Shown here: one piece after another, positions 17,931 through 27,241 of the stretch
Numbering within the stretch: the stretch's first letter is position 1
How the letters are laid out: each line of letters begins with the position of its first letter
NCBI GenBank assembly: GCA_963848085.1
Contig: CAWKCE010000005.1
Span: 496,001-560,000 of the forward strand
From: CAWKCE01 sp032127035
GTDB lineage: Bacteria > Actinomycetota > Actinomycetes > JAHEKZ01
Direction of reading: 5' to 3'
DNA length: 64,000 nucleotides
The notes under the pieces: model-generated
Databases searched by the model: none
Told to the model about the DNA's origin: nothing
What the model saw: the letters and a program-made list of their open reading frames with translations, nothing else
Translations under genes and position numbers: made by a program

Positions 17931-18563
17931 ATGCGTACTCACGTCGTTGACCACCCGCTTGTGGCGCACAAGCTGACCGTTCTCCGGGACGAGAAGACTG
18001 ACACCCCGACCTTCCGTCGGCTGGCCGACGAGCTGGTGACTCTCCTTGCGTATGAGGCGACCCGAGGGGTGCGCAGCGAAAGCGCCCCGATTCGGACGCC
18101 CGTGGCCGAGACCGTCGGTGTGCGACTGGCGCACCCACGACCGCTGGTCGTCCCGGTGCTGCGAGCGGGCCTGGGGATGCTCGACGGCATGCTCCGGCTG
18201 CTGCCGATCGCCGAGGTGGGATTCCTCGGCATGGTGCGGAACGAGGACACACTCGAAGCGACGACCTATGCGACGCGACTTCCGGACGACCTGTCGGGCC
18301 GCCAGTGCTACGCACTGGACCCGATGCTGGCCACCGGTGGCACGTTGGCGGCGGCGGTGCAGCTGCTCCTGGATCGCGGCGCCACCGACGTGACGGCGCT
18401 GTGTCTGCTGGCCGCGCCCGAGGGGCTGGCCCACATGGACGCCCTGCTGGGCGACGCCCCGGTGACCGTCGTGACGGCCGCTCTCGACGAGCGACTCAAC
18501 GACAAGGGGTACATCGTCCCCGGGCTGGGTGACGCCGGTGACCGCCTCTACGGAACTGCCTGA
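17931..18563 (+). CDS. upp: uracil phosphoribosyltransferase
   Basis: Makes UMP from uracil and PRPP in pyrimidine salvage. 210 aa, the usual size. It has the type-I PRTase PRPP loop (ALDPMLATGGT, about 125-135), the VPVLRAGLGMLDGM segment (about 74-87) and a C-terminal GLGDAGDR that contacts uracil. The ATG start gives the typical Met-(Arg/Lys)-x-His-x-Val-Asp-His-Pro N-terminus. Confidence 0.97.
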   Translation: MRTHVVDHPLVAHKLTVLRDEKTDTPTFRRLADELVTLLAYEATRGVRSESAPIRTPVAETVGVRLAHPRPLVVPVLRAGLGMLDGMLRLLPIAEVGFLGMVRNEDTLEATTYATRLPDDLSGRQCYALDPMLATGGTLAAAVQLLLDRGATDVTALCLLAAPEGLAHMDALLGDAPVTVVTAALDERLNDKGYIVPGLGDAGDRLYGTA

Positions 18564-18624
18564 CTTCCGCCGCTTCCGCCCGATCAGGGACGGCTGAAGC
18601 GCCGACGGCGGGCAGTAGCGGGAG

Positions 18625-19995
18625 CTACTGGGCCTTGAGCGCGGTGACGACCTTGGTCAGGGAGTCCTTGGCGTCGCCGAACAGGAGCTGCGTCTTGGGG
18701 TCGAACAGCAGCTCGTTCTCGATCCCGGCGAAGCCCGGGCGCATCGACCGCTTGAGGAACACGATGGAGCTCGCCTGGTCGACGTTGAGGATTGGCATCC
18801 CGGAGATCGGGGTCCCCGGCAGACGTGCCGCGGGGTTGACCACGTCGTTGGCGCCCACGACCAGGACCACGTCGGTGGAGGAGAACTCCGGGTTGACCTC
18901 GTCCATCTCCTTCAGCTGCTCGTAGGGGACGCTCGCCTCGGCGAGCAGCACGTTCATGTGCCCCGGCATCCGGCCCGCCACCGGGTGGATGCCGTACATC
19001 ACCTCGATGCCCTTGCTGTTGAGCAGGTCGACCAGCTCCCGGAGCGTCCCCTGCGCCTGCGCCACTGCAAGCCCGTACCCGGGGACGATCACCACCTTGT
19101 TTGCATACCCCAGCTGGTAGGCCACGTCGGTCGGGGACAGCGAGCGAACCGGACGGTCCGACGCCTCGCCACCGCCAAGGGTCGAGCCTCCCGAGAAGGC
19201 GCCGAACAAGATGTTGCTGATCGGGCGCCCCATCGCCGACGCCATCAGCCGCGTGAGCAGGGTTCCGCTGGCACCGACGAGAGTTCCGGCAACCAGGAGC
19301 AGGGTGTTCTCCAGGACGAAGCCGGACGCCGCCACCGTCAGGCCGGTGAACGCGTTGAGCAGCGAGATGACGATCGGGACGTCGGCGCCACCGACCGGCA
19401 GAACGAACAGCACGCCCAGCAGCAGCGACACCAGGCACAACGCGATCACGAGCGCCGTCGTGGTGGTCGGCACAACGGCGACAGCCAGCCCCACGGCGCC
19501 CACCGCAGCGAGCACCGCCACGTACTTCATGCCGGGGAAGACGACCGGTCGGGAGGTCATGAGCTCCTGGAGCTTCATGAACGTGATCACCGAGCCGCTG
19601 AAGGACACGGAGCCGACCAGGACGGTGAACACCGTCGCCGACAGGGCGCCCGTCGACTCCTGCTGCCCCGTCGCCAGGAACTCCACGATGGCGACGAGCG
19701 CGGCCGCGCCGCCCCCCACCCCGTTGAACAGCGCCACCAGCTGCGGCATCGACGTCATGGCCACGCGCCTGGCCATCGGCACGGCCACCGCCGACCCGAC
19801 CACGATCCCGCCGATGATCAGCCCCAGGTTGTCCCAGGACTCGGCGAACAACGTGACGACGACCGCCAGAGCTGCGCCCCCAGCGCCGAGCAGGTTGCCG
19901 GTCCGGGCGGTCTTCGGTGAGGACAGGCCCTTCAGGGCGAGGATGAACAGAACGGCCGCGACGAGGTACGCCAGCAGCACCCAGGTCTGGTTCAC
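18625..19995 (-). CDS. pntB: NAD(P) transhydrogenase subunit beta
   Basis: Membrane and NADP(H)-binding part of the proton-pumping transhydrogenase (NADH + NADP+ to NAD+ + NADPH). 456 aa: about nine hydrophobic helices in the first 270 residues (dII), then the soluble dIII domain with the NADP motif VPGYGLAVAQAQ and, further on, the GANDVVNPAA segment. The start overlaps the pntAB stop by four bases. Last gene of the pntAA-pntAB-pntB operon. Confidence 0.96.
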   Translation of the reverse strand: MNQTWVLLAYLVAAVLFILALKGLSSPKTARTGNLLGAGGAALAVVVTLFAESWDNLGLIIGGIVVGSAVAVPMARRVAMTSMPQLVALFNGVGGGAAALVAIVEFLATGQQESTGALSATVFTVLVGSVSFSGSVITFMKLQELMTSRPVVFPGMKYVAVLAAVGAVGLAVAVVPTTTTALVIALCLVSLLLGVLFVLPVGGADVPIVISLLNAFTGLTVAASGFVLENTLLLVAGTLVGASGTLLTRLMASAMGRPISNILFGAFSGGSTLGGGEASDRPVRSLSPTDVAYQLGYANKVVIVPGYGLAVAQAQGTLRELVDLLNSKGIEVMYGIHPVAGRMPGHMNVLLAEASVPYEQLKEMDEVNPEFSSTDVVLVVGANDVVNPAARLPGTPISGMPILNVDQASSIVFLKRSMRPGFAGIENELLFDPKTQLLFGDAKDSLTKVVTALKAQ

Positions 19996-20297
19996 GCCTG
20001 CGGCTCCTTGTCAGCGGGAGCCTTGCGCGGCTTGAACATCTCGAGCATGCGGTCGGTCACGACGAAGCCACCGACCATGTTGATCGTCGCCAGCACGACG
20101 GCGACCAGTCCCAGAACGAGCTCGGCTGTCGTTTCCGCGCGACCGCTGACGATGATGGCGCCCACCAAGATCACTCCGTGGATCGCGTTGGCACCCGACA
20201 TCAGCGGGGTGTGCAGGATCACCGAGACCTTGGAGACCACCTCGAATCCCACGAAGATGCTGAGCACGAAGATGGTCAGCAGCGTCATGCCGTCCAT
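19992..20297 (-). CDS. pntAB: NAD(P) transhydrogenase subunit alpha part 2
   Basis: 101-residue membrane subunit (the dII part of alpha) with three hydrophobic helices and the family's PLMSGANAIHGV motif (about 32-43). The ATG at 20297 lies in a TGATG overlap with the pntAA stop, and the gene's stop overlaps the pntB start. Such coupling matches a three-polypeptide transhydrogenase like those of Rhodospirillum and many actinobacteria. Confidence 0.95.
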   Translation of the reverse strand: MDGMTLLTIFVLSIFVGFEVVSKVSVILHTPLMSGANAIHGVILVGAIIVSGRAETTAELVLGLVAVVLATINMVGGFVVTDRMLEMFKPRKAPADKEPQA

Positions 20298-21433
20298 CAG
20301 TCGGATCCTCCCTCGAGCGCCTCGCGCGCCGGCGCGAAGCGCACCTGCCCGTCGTGGGTGACTGTGGCACCGTCGACGATCTCGTCCTCGAGGTTCACCG
20401 TGACCACGCCATCGACCACCAGCAGCGCCAGCAGGTTCGCCTGGTTCGCTGCGTACAGCCGGGAGGCCGACACGGGCATCTGGCTCGGCACGTTGAGCCC
20501 GCCCCACACCCGCACCCCGTCGCCGACCACGACAGTCTCGCCGGGGACCGATCCCTCGACGTTGCCGCCGGTTTCTGCGGCCAGGTCGACCACCACCGAA
20601 CCCGGCCTCATCGTCTGCACCATTGCGCTGGTGACGAGCCGGGGGGCCTGACGTCCGGGGACAGCAGCGGTCGTGATCAGCGCATCCGCGTCCCGGATGA
20701 AGGGCGTCAGCAGCTCACGTTGCTTCGCTGCCCGCTCCTCGGTCATCTCCCGCGCGTACCCGCCGGCTCCCTCAAGCGTGTCGAGCCCGAGGTCGACGAA
20801 CTTCGCCCCCATGGACCGGATCTCCTCAGCCGCAGCAGCGCGCACGTCGTACGCCTGCACCACGGCGCCGAGCCGCCGGGCGGTGGCAATCGCCTGCAAC
20901 CCGGCAACCCCAGCACCCAGGACCAGCACCTTGGACGCCTTGACGGTGCCTCCGGCCGTCATGAGCAACGGGAAGAACTTCGGCATCATCTCGGCGGCGA
21001 TGAGTGCACACCGATAGCCCGACACCAGCGCTTGGGACGACAACGCGTCCATGGACTGCGCGCGCGAGATCCTCGGTACCAGCTCCATGGACAGCCAGGT
21101 GATGCCCGCCTCACGCGCCGCGGCCACCTGGTCGAGCGACTGGACCGGCGCCAGAAAGGACAGCACGAGGGTGCCACGGCCGAGCCGGGCCAGCTGGTCC
21201 ACCGTCAGCGAGTTGACCGCGAGGACGACGTCGGCGCCGGCCAGGACGTCACCCGCGACGATCTTCGCGCCGGCCTGCCGGTACGCGTCGTCAGTCGCAT
21301 CGGAGCCACGTCCGGCTCCGGACTCCACGCGGACCTCGAGGCCGAGTTCGGTCAACCGGCTCACGAGATCGGGCACAACTGCGACCCGGCGCTCTCCGGG
21401 CCGCACCTCAGTGGGAACAGCGACGGTGGGCAC
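20297..21433 (-). CDS. pntAA: NAD(P) transhydrogenase subunit alpha part 1
   Basis: NAD(H)-binding soluble subunit (dI) of the transhydrogenase, 378 aa, with an alanine-dehydrogenase-like fold. Readable motifs are the RPGERRVAVVPD start, an 'AQSMDALSSQA' segment near 124-134, and a Rossmann GAGVAGLQAIATARRLGA (about 173-190). First gene of the pnt operon; the 88-bp gap before it (to rocD) must hold the promoter. Confidence 0.96.
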   Translation of the reverse strand: MPTVAVPTEVRPGERRVAVVPDLVSRLTELGLEVRVESGAGRGSDATDDAYRQAGAKIVAGDVLAGADVVLAVNSLTVDQLARLGRGTLVLSFLAPVQSLDQVAAAREAGITWLSMELVPRISRAQSMDALSSQALVSGYRCALIAAEMMPKFFPLLMTAGGTVKASKVLVLGAGVAGLQAIATARRLGAVVQAYDVRAAAAEEIRSMGAKFVDLGLDTLEGAGGYAREMTEERAAKQRELLTPFIRDADALITTAAVPGRQAPRLVTSAMVQTMRPGSVVVDLAAETGGNVEGSVPGETVVVGDGVRVWGGLNVPSQMPVSASRLYAANQANLLALLVVDGVVTVNLEDEIVDGATVTHDGQVRFAPAREALEGGSD

Positions 21434-21521
21434 GTCAGCACTTTAGGGGGTGGCTCGCACCCGGCGCCCGGGACCTCCGTCCCTTCCCCGAAAGGACGCT
21501 CGGGCCGGGGGCAGTCACCGC

Positions 21522-22712
21522 CTACTCGGCGAGGACCGCCAAGACCTTGTCCACTGCACTATCGAGGTCCGCCTCGTCGATGACGATCGGCGGTGCGATC
21601 CGGATCGTCGTCTCGTGCGTGTCCTTGACCAGGACGCCTTGGCGCATGAGGCGCTCGCACTTGGCGCGTGCGGGTTCACCGCCGGGGAGCATCTCGACTC
21701 CAGCCCACAACCCACGCCCACGGATCTCCTTGACCGACGAGGGAGCACCGTCGCGCAACCGGGCAAGCATGCGGTCACCAAGCGTGCGGGAGCGCTCCTG
21801 GTACTCACCCGTCGCGAGAAGGCGACACACCTCCGAGCCGATCGCTGCGGCCAGCGGGTTCCCGCCGAACGTCGAGCCGTGCTCCCCGGGCTGGAACACA
21901 CCCAGCACCTCGGAGTCTGCGGCCACCGCGGACAGTGGGTAGAGGCCCCCGCCGAGGGCCTTGCCGAGGATGTACATGTCGGGAACGACCCCCTCCCACT
22001 CGCAGGCGAAGGTCTTTCCGGTCCTGGCCAGCCCGGACTGGATCTCGTCGGCGACAAACAGCACACCGTGCTCCCGGCACAGCTCGCGCGCTGCTGACAG
22101 GTACCCCTTCGGCGGGAGGATCACACCGGCCTCGCCCTGAATCGGCTCGACCAGGAACGCCACCGTCTCCGGCGTGATCGCCGACCGCAGCGCCTCCAGG
22201 TCACCGAACGGCACCACGGAGAATCCCGGCGTAAACGGGCCGAAGTCGTCGCGGGCGGACGGGTCGGTGGAAAAGGACACGATGGTCGTCGTGCGTCCGT
22301 GGAAGTTGCCGTCAGCCACGATGATGTTCGCCTGGTTGGCGGCCACCCCCTTGACGCGGTAGCCCCACTTCCGTGCCGTCTTGATCGCGGTCTCGACCGC
22401 CTCGGCGCCACTGTTCATCGGCAGCACCATGTCCTTGCCGGTGAGCTCAGCCAGCGCCTGAACGAACGGGCCCAGCTGGTCGTTGTGGAAGGCGCGGCTC
22501 GTCAATGTCAGCCGGTCCAGCTGGTTCTTGGCCACCGCTACCAACCGCGGGTGGAGGTGCCCGAAGTTAAGTGCCGAGTACGCGGACAGCAGGTCCAGGT
22601 ACCGGTTGCCGTCGACGTCGGTGACCCAGGCCCCCTCACCCGAGGCGAGGACAACGGGCAGTGGGTGGTAGTTGTGGGGGCTGAAGCGCTCCACCTGCTC
22701 ACGAGGATCCAT
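21522..22712 (-). CDS. rocD: ornithine aminotransferase
   Basis: PLP enzyme converting ornithine and 2-oxoglutarate to glutamate-5-semialdehyde and glutamate. 396 aa, fold type I, class III. The N-terminal SPHNYHPLPVVL (about 11-22) is the ornithine-aminotransferase signature; the PLP lysine is in YILGKALGGG and the phosphate-binding TFGGNPLA follows. The ATG at 22712 gives the normal N-terminus; a longer frame to 22799 is not needed. Single gene, divergent from the DUF389 gene. Confidence 0.95.
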   Translation of the reverse strand: MDPREQVERFSPHNYHPLPVVLASGEGAWVTDVDGNRYLDLLSAYSALNFGHLHPRLVAVAKNQLDRLTLTSRAFHNDQLGPFVQALAELTGKDMVLPMNSGAEAVETAIKTARKWGYRVKGVAANQANIIVADGNFHGRTTTIVSFSTDPSARDDFGPFTPGFSVVPFGDLEALRSAITPETVAFLVEPIQGEAGVILPPKGYLSAARELCREHGVLFVADEIQSGLARTGKTFACEWEGVVPDMYILGKALGGGLYPLSAVAADSEVLGVFQPGEHGSTFGGNPLAAAIGSEVCRLLATGEYQERSRTLGDRMLARLRDGAPSSVKEIRGRGLWAGVEMLPGGEPARAKCERLMRQGVLVKDTHETTIRIAPPIVIDEADLDSAVDKVLAVLAE

Positions 22713-22826
22713 GCCCGCAGTGTGACATCGGCCGGCACCGGCGTCACCCACCGCGTGGCTCCTCCGCCGATCGTCGGACAACGGGCACGCTGGCCCCACC
22801 TCGGACAGTGTCGACGGGAGGGTGAC

Positions 22827-23837
22827 GTGAACAAGCTCAGCGACGTGCTGTTCCGCGGAACGGACGAGCGCAACTCGCTCCGGGACGTCTCGGAGAGCCT
22901 GCTCCTCGACCTGGACACCAGCACTCGTCGAGATCGGTACACCCGTTACGCGGTGCTCCTGGCCCTGTCCACGGTGATCGCCACCGGTGGTGTGGTGACC
23001 GACTCCACAGCCACGGTGATCGGCGCCATGATCGTCGCCCCCTTGGCCACCCCGATTATGGGGCTGGCCTTCGCGCTGGTGGTGGCGTCACCAGCCCGAC
23101 TCAGCCAGTCGGTCATGCTCCTCGCCGTGTCGGTCGTTGGCGTCGTCGGCTTGGCAGTGGCGCTCGCCTGGGTAATGCCGGACGTCGTCGACTTCGCACA
23201 CAACAGCCAGGTCCTCGGGCGAACCTCGCCTCGAGTCACCGACCTCATGGTGGCGATCGCCACCGGCTTCGTTGGCGCGTTCGCCGCCATCCGCAAGGAC
23301 CTGTCGTCGGTGCTTCCGGGGGTAGCGATCGCTATCTCGCTGGTGCCCCCGTTGGCAGTGGTCGGGTTGGCTGTCCACTACCGACAGTGGGACGACGCCC
23401 TGGGTGCATTCATTCTGTTCTCGTCGAACGTAGTTGCCATGGTGCTTGCCGGAATCTCGATGTTCTGGGTGGCGGGCTTCCGCCCCAGCGTGCTCCCGTC
23501 CCGAGCCACGTCGATGCGTCGTGCGTACGGCACGGTCGCGCTGATGATGGCGGTGCTGCTGGTACCCCTCGGCATCTCGACGGTGCAGTCGGTCCAGACC
23601 TACCAGGCCACCCAGGCGGTCAACGCGGCTGTTCCCGGTTGGCTGTCCGGGTCGGGCTACGCGATGGGGGCAGTCAAGCGGGCCGGGGACGAAATCACGG
23701 TCGTCGTGGTCGGTTCGGGGACCCTCCCGGACACCGAGCAACTTGTGTCCGATCTTGAGGGGTCGATGCCGCCTGGGTCGCGACTCATCATCGAGGTGGT
23801 CCCCGGGCAGACCCGCGACCTTGGGTCGTTCTCCTAG
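22827..23837 (+). CDS. DUF389 domain membrane protein
   Basis: 336-aa membrane protein. A short soluble N-terminus is followed by about six helices carrying the DUF389 hallmark STATVIGAMIVAPLATPIMGLA (split at residue ~60-80) and VALLLVPPLAVVG-like (here AISLVPPLAVVG). The last ~75 residues are an extracytoplasmic alpha/beta region. Function is not established for the family. GTG start with GGGAGGG seven bases before it. Its stop codon is shared with the opposing gene through CTAG (23834-23837). Confidence 0.88.
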   Translation: MNKLSDVLFRGTDERNSLRDVSESLLLDLDTSTRRDRYTRYAVLLALSTVIATGGVVTDSTATVIGAMIVAPLATPIMGLAFALVVASPARLSQSVMLLAVSVVGVVGLAVALAWVMPDVVDFAHNSQVLGRTSPRVTDLMVAIATGFVGAFAAIRKDLSSVLPGVAIAISLVPPLAVVGLAVHYRQWDDALGAFILFSSNVVAMVLAGISMFWVAGFRPSVLPSRATSMRRAYGTVALMMAVLLVPLGISTVQSVQTYQATQAVNAAVPGWLSGSGYAMGAVKRAGDEITVVVVGSGTLPDTEQLVSDLEGSMPPGSRLIIEVVPGQTRDLGSFS

Positions 23838-24337
23838 GGCCCTGTCCCCTCCGGCGCGGTCCTCTCGGCGGCCCGCTTCACTGCCATCAGCGTCGCCACC
23901 ATGTCCTCCACGAGCTGCTCTGCCCGACCGGCGAGCAGGTCCCGCCAGTCCGGGTGCCGGAGCCGACGGCTGTCGAAAGACTCGCTGAGCTCCGTCGCGC
24001 CGCCGGTGAGCCCACGCATGCGGTACGTCCACGTAGTCCCCGTCTCCTCGTCACCAGAGAAGAAGCCGAACGTTGCGCCGGCTTCCATCGCCACGACCGT
24101 GCACGGCGTGGTCCACTCGTTACCGTCCCGACGGTTGCTGCCGACGAACGTGGAGCCAACGCCCAGACGCTGGCCGTCGACGTCGACGCCGACGCATTCG
24201 GGGCTCCACTCCGCCATCCGATGCAGGTTGCTCACCAGCGCGAAGACGCACTCCTTCGGCGCTTCCACAGCCACCGTCACGCTTCCAGTGCCGGCAACCG
24301 CGTCCACTCGTCGATCGATGTCAGTCGTGATCTTCAT
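23834..24337 (-). CDS. SRPBCC (START/Bet v1-like) protein
   Basis: 167-aa single-domain SRPBCC protein of the polyketide-cyclase/dehydrase type. It shows VTVAVEAPKECVFALVSNLHRMAEWSPEC (split; the helix-kink-Trp-Ser/Asn-Pro motif at about 30-46), the glycine-rich VGSTFVGSNR turn and a long C-terminal helix. It binds a hydrophobic ligand that is unknown. It is 82 bp downstream of the next SRPBCC gene on the same strand, so three ligand-binding/regulator genes form a run (25215 down to 23834). Confidence 0.85.
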   Translation of the reverse strand: MKITTDIDRRVDAVAGTGSVTVAVEAPKECVFALVSNLHRMAEWSPECVGVDVDGQRLGVGSTFVGSNRRDGNEWTTPCTVVAMEAGATFGFFSGDEETGTTWTYRMRGLTGGATELSESFDSRRLRHPDWRDLLAGRAEQLVEDMVATLMAVKRAAERTAPEGTGP

Positions 24338-24419
24338 CAGATGTCTCCTTGGTCAGATGTCTCAGGGCGTGCCTGTCAGAGGTTGTGGCCTGGTCAGGAT
24401 CGTCGGGTGGTGTGAGAGG

Positions 24420-24860
24420 TCAGCCGGCCGTGGCGAGTACGGTCTCCAGGCGATCCAGCTGGTGAGTCCAGCCGCCCTGGTTCTGCGACACGTCCTCAGG
24501 GCTGGTGAGCCCGTGGTGCGTGATCGACAGCCGGGTGCCGTCGCCGACGGACTCGAGCGTCATGACCACCGTCGAGACGTCGTCGTCCCCCTCGACCAGC
24601 CAGCTGTGCACGAGGCGACGCTCGGGCTCGATCTCCTCGTAGAAGCCGTGGATCCCGAACTCCATGTCGTGCTCGGGCAGCCGCACGCGGAACGCGAGGC
24701 GGCCACCGATGCGAAGGTCCATCTCCTCGATCGTGGTCACCGAGCCGTCCGGCCCCATCCACCGCTGGTACAGCTCGGGGTCGGTCAGCGCCCGGTACAC
24801 CGTTGCGGGCGGGGCGGGCAGCACACGGTCGACCTCGACCATCAGGCGGGCCTCACTCAT
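24420..24860 (-). CDS. SRPBCC (AHSA1-like) protein, coupled to ArsR regulator
   Basis: 146-aa AHSA1-type SRPBCC protein: VDRVLPAPPATVYRALTDPELYQRWMGPDG (motif at about 9-38, with the usual Trp-Met-Gly-Pro) and a C-terminal GW-HQLDRLETVL helix. Genes of this type sit beside ArsR regulators in many actinobacteria and are thought to bind small hydrophobic compounds. Here its ATG (24860) overlaps the ArsR stop by 8 bp, which means translational coupling. Confidence 0.9.
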   Translation of the reverse strand: MSEARLMVEVDRVLPAPPATVYRALTDPELYQRWMGPDGSVTTIEEMDLRIGGRLAFRVRLPEHDMEFGIHGFYEEIEPERRLVHSWLVEGDDDVSTVVMTLESVGDGTRLSITHHGLTSPEDVSQNQGGWTHQLDRLETVLATAG

Positions 24861-25215
24861 GCGGGTCTCCTTCGTTCGAGCCGAGGTCGGCGACCACCTC
24901 GGCGAGGCGGTCGGCACTGTCGGACCAGAACTGGGCGTAGTGCGTCATCCAGTCGGCGGCCGAGGCAAAGCCGTGCGGGGCGAGCCGGAGCCAGTGTTCG
25001 CGGCCCCGCACGCGGCGGACTACCAGCCCGGCGCGCTCCAGGACCTTGACGTGCTTGGACACCGACGGCAGCGCCATGTCCAGCGGGGCCGCCACGGCAC
25101 CGACGGTGGCTTCGCCGGCAGCCAGCCGCTCGAGAATGGCGCGCCGAGACGGGTCCGCGAGAGCAGCGAAGACCGCGTCAACCTCGCGGTTCATGGGAGC
25201 TCGTTTAGTTTCCAT
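24853..25215 (-). CDS. ArsR-family transcriptional regulator
   Basis: 120-aa winged-helix regulator. The start of the domain DAVFAALADPSRRAILERLA (about 13-32) and recognition helix ALPSVSKHVKVLERAGLV (about 49-66) are standard ArsR/HTH_20. No metal-binding cysteine pair is seen, so it is probably not a metal sensor. It is the first gene of ArsR-SRPBCC-SRPBCC. An imperfect inverted repeat lies right at its start (25221-25243), suggesting autoregulation. Confidence 0.92.
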   Translation of the reverse strand: METKRAPMNREVDAVFAALADPSRRAILERLAAGEATVGAVAAPLDMALPSVSKHVKVLERAGLVVRRVRGREHWLRLAPHGFASAADWMTHYAQFWSDSADRLAEVVADLGSNEGDPHE

Positions 25216-25220
25216 TGCGG

Positions 25221-25243
25221 CTAACCATAAGCCTCTTGGCTAA
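25221..25243. promoter_or_regulatory. imperfect inverted repeat upstream of ArsR gene
   Basis: CTAACCA (25221-25227) faces TGGCTAA (25237-25243), five of seven positions complementary, and a nested AGCC-TCTT-GGCT is perfect. It lies 6 bp ahead of the ArsR ATG in an AT-richer stretch, the normal place for an ArsR autoregulatory operator. Confidence 0.45.
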
Positions 25244-25306
25244 GTGTCGTCAACCCTCGTCCGGCAGACTGGAGTCGATGGTCTCCCCCACCACCTGGAG
25301 GACCCG

Positions 25307-25759
25307 ATGGAACCCATCAGCGTCACCCGTCACTCCGCCGCGCCCGTCGAGCGGGTGTGGGAGCTGGCCACCGACCTGGCCGGCATGCCAGACCGCCTCA
25401 GCGCCGTGATCGCGACGGAGGTCAGCACCCCTCCTCCGTTCGGGGTGGGCACCCGATGGGTGGAGACCCGACACATCATGAAGCGGGATGCCACCGAGGA
25501 GATGTGGGTGACCGCCGTCGAACCCCGCCGGTCGTACGTCGTGGAGGCGGAGTCGAACGGTGCCCACTACACGTCGACCTTCACCTTCGCGGCGACCGCA
25601 GACGGCGGCACCGACGTCACCATGTCCTTCGGCGCCGAGCCCGTAGGAACGATGGGCAAGGTCTTCGGTCCGGTTGCCTTCCGACTGATGCGCAAGTCCG
25701 TCGCGGGTCAGCTGGCCAAGGACCTCGACGACCTGGCGCGAGCAGCCGAGCAAGGCTGA
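25307..25759 (+). CDS. SRPBCC family protein
   Basis: 150-aa SRPBCC protein. The helix 'APVERVWELATDLAGMPDRLS' (about 13-33, split) and the turn FGVGTRWVETR (about 47-57) are diagnostic of the polyketide-cyclase-like group, and the C-terminal helix is long and basic. ATG with CTGGAGGA seven bases upstream. It is transcribed away from the ArsR gene, across a 91-bp gap, so it could share the same operator region. Confidence 0.87.
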   Translation: MEPISVTRHSAAPVERVWELATDLAGMPDRLSAVIATEVSTPPPFGVGTRWVETRHIMKRDATEEMWVTAVEPRRSYVVEAESNGAHYTSTFTFAATADGGTDVTMSFGAEPVGTMGKVFGPVAFRLMRKSVAGQLAKDLDDLARAAEQG

Positions 25760-25765
25760 CCGCCC

Positions 25766-27085
25766 TCAGCCGCGGTGGCCGCAGCCCAGCTCGCCCACCG
25801 CGTCTCCGAGGCGGTTCACGATCTGGTCGATGTCGGCCTCGTCGACCACCAGCGGCGGGGCCAGCATCACTGCCTCGATGACCCGGTCCCGCAGCGGAGT
25901 CGGGCAGGCGTAGACCATCAGGCGACGCTCTCGGGCCAACCGGGCGAGGTCGCCGGACGCCCCGGCCAACGGCTCCAGCGAGCCCTTGTCGGTCACCAGC
26001 TCCAGCCCCTGCAGCAGACCCCGGCCCCGTACCTGACCGACGTGGGGCGAGGAGGCGGCAACCTCCTCCAAACCGGCGCGAAGGCGAGCGCCGAGGACGC
26101 GGCCGCGCTCAAGCAGGTCGTCCTCCCGGATGACTCGGATCACCTCAGCCGCCACCGCACAGCCAACCGGGTTGCCCGAGTAGGTGTGACCGAAGGGGAA
26201 TCCCTCCGGTGCGGCTGCGAACACATCGGCGACGCGGCCGTCGATCGCCAGACCTGAGAAGGGCGTCACACCGCTGGAAGCCCCCTTGGCGAACGAGATC
26301 AGGTCGGGACTCACCTGCCAATGATCAACGCCCCACCACACCCCGGTACGGCCGAAGCCCGTCACCGTCTCGTCGCAGATCATCAGAACGTCGTGACGGT
26401 CGCACAGCGCACGCACACCCTCGAGGTAGCCGTCCGGGGGCACGACAGCAGCCGCGCTGGCTCCAGAGATTGGCTCCAGGAAGACCGCCGCCACGCGATC
26501 GGCGCCCCGCGCCATGATGGCGTCCTCGATCTGCGACAGCCCGAAGGCGAGCTCTTGCTCCGGGGTGCGTCCCGAACGGATGTCGGCCGACGGGGTCTCG
26601 GCGACGGCGTTCTCCTCCAGGACGTGGTCGAATGCGAGCCGCCAGCGCGATCCGGACAGGCCCAGGGCACCCATCGTCGAGCCGTGGAAGCTCGGGAACC
26701 TCGAGATCAGCCCGGTCTTCTGCGGCTGCCCCACGTGCTGCCAGTACAGGAGTGCGAGGTGGATGGCCGACTCCACCGACTCCGAACCGGACGAGTTGAA
26801 GAAGGCCCAGCCGCGTTCCATGGGCGCGATCTCGCGGATCAGTCCGGCGAGCTCGATCATCGGCTCGTTGGAGAACGAGAACCGGTAGGTGAACGTCAGC
26901 TTCTCCAGCTGACGCTGGGCGGCCTCGACCAGCCGTGGATGGCAGTGGCCGAGACTCATGACCATGGCGCCGCCGCAGGCGTCGAGGTACTCGGTGCCCT
27001 CCTGGTCCCAGATCCGGAGCCCGGAGGCCCGGACGGCCACCGGAAGCACGTGGCCCGGACTGGCGGTGAGCGAGTAGTCGGTCAC
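25766..27085 (-). CDS. class III aminotransferase (aspartate aminotransferase family)
   Basis: PLP-dependent fold-type-I aminotransferase of class III, 439 aa with the GTG at 27085. It has the YLDACGGAMVMSLGHCHPRLV segment (split at about 29-50), an ICDETVTGFGRTG metal-independent PLP-ring Asp motif, PLP lysine in ISFAKGASSG, and GHTYSGNPVGCA. The closest named enzymes are beta-alanine or omega-amino-acid:pyruvate aminotransferases; the substrate is not readable. It diverges from the polysaccharide pyruvyl transferase gene across 156 bp. An open frame continues upstream for ~590 bp but is not homologous to the family. Confidence 0.88.
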   Translation of the reverse strand: MTDYSLTASPGHVLPVAVRASGLRIWDQEGTEYLDACGGAMVMSLGHCHPRLVEAAQRQLEKLTFTYRFSFSNEPMIELAGLIREIAPMERGWAFFNSSGSESVESAIHLALLYWQHVGQPQKTGLISRFPSFHGSTMGALGLSGSRWRLAFDHVLEENAVAETPSADIRSGRTPEQELAFGLSQIEDAIMARGADRVAAVFLEPISGASAAAVVPPDGYLEGVRALCDRHDVLMICDETVTGFGRTGVWWGVDHWQVSPDLISFAKGASSGVTPFSGLAIDGRVADVFAAAPEGFPFGHTYSGNPVGCAVAAEVIRVIREDDLLERGRVLGARLRAGLEEVAASSPHVGQVRGRGLLQGLELVTDKGSLEPLAGASGDLARLARERRLMVYACPTPLRDRVIEAVMLAPPLVVDEADIDQIVNRLGDAVGELGCGHRG

Positions 27086-27241
27086 GGCTGCGTGGACTTC
27101 GGCAGCGCGGTCGCAGTGGGCGGGACGCGTCGTGCGGGCGTCATCGGCATACCCGAGGGTGGCACATCCTGGCTGCGCCCCGCCAAGCCCGGGGACGGGC
27201 ACGCCGTTACGCTCGTGCCCCGACCATCCAGGGAGCCCGAC

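Noticed and set aside
26321..27241. upstream extension of the pyruvyl-transferase frame
   Set aside because: Antisense to the aminotransferase; the family domain begins at GTG 27242.
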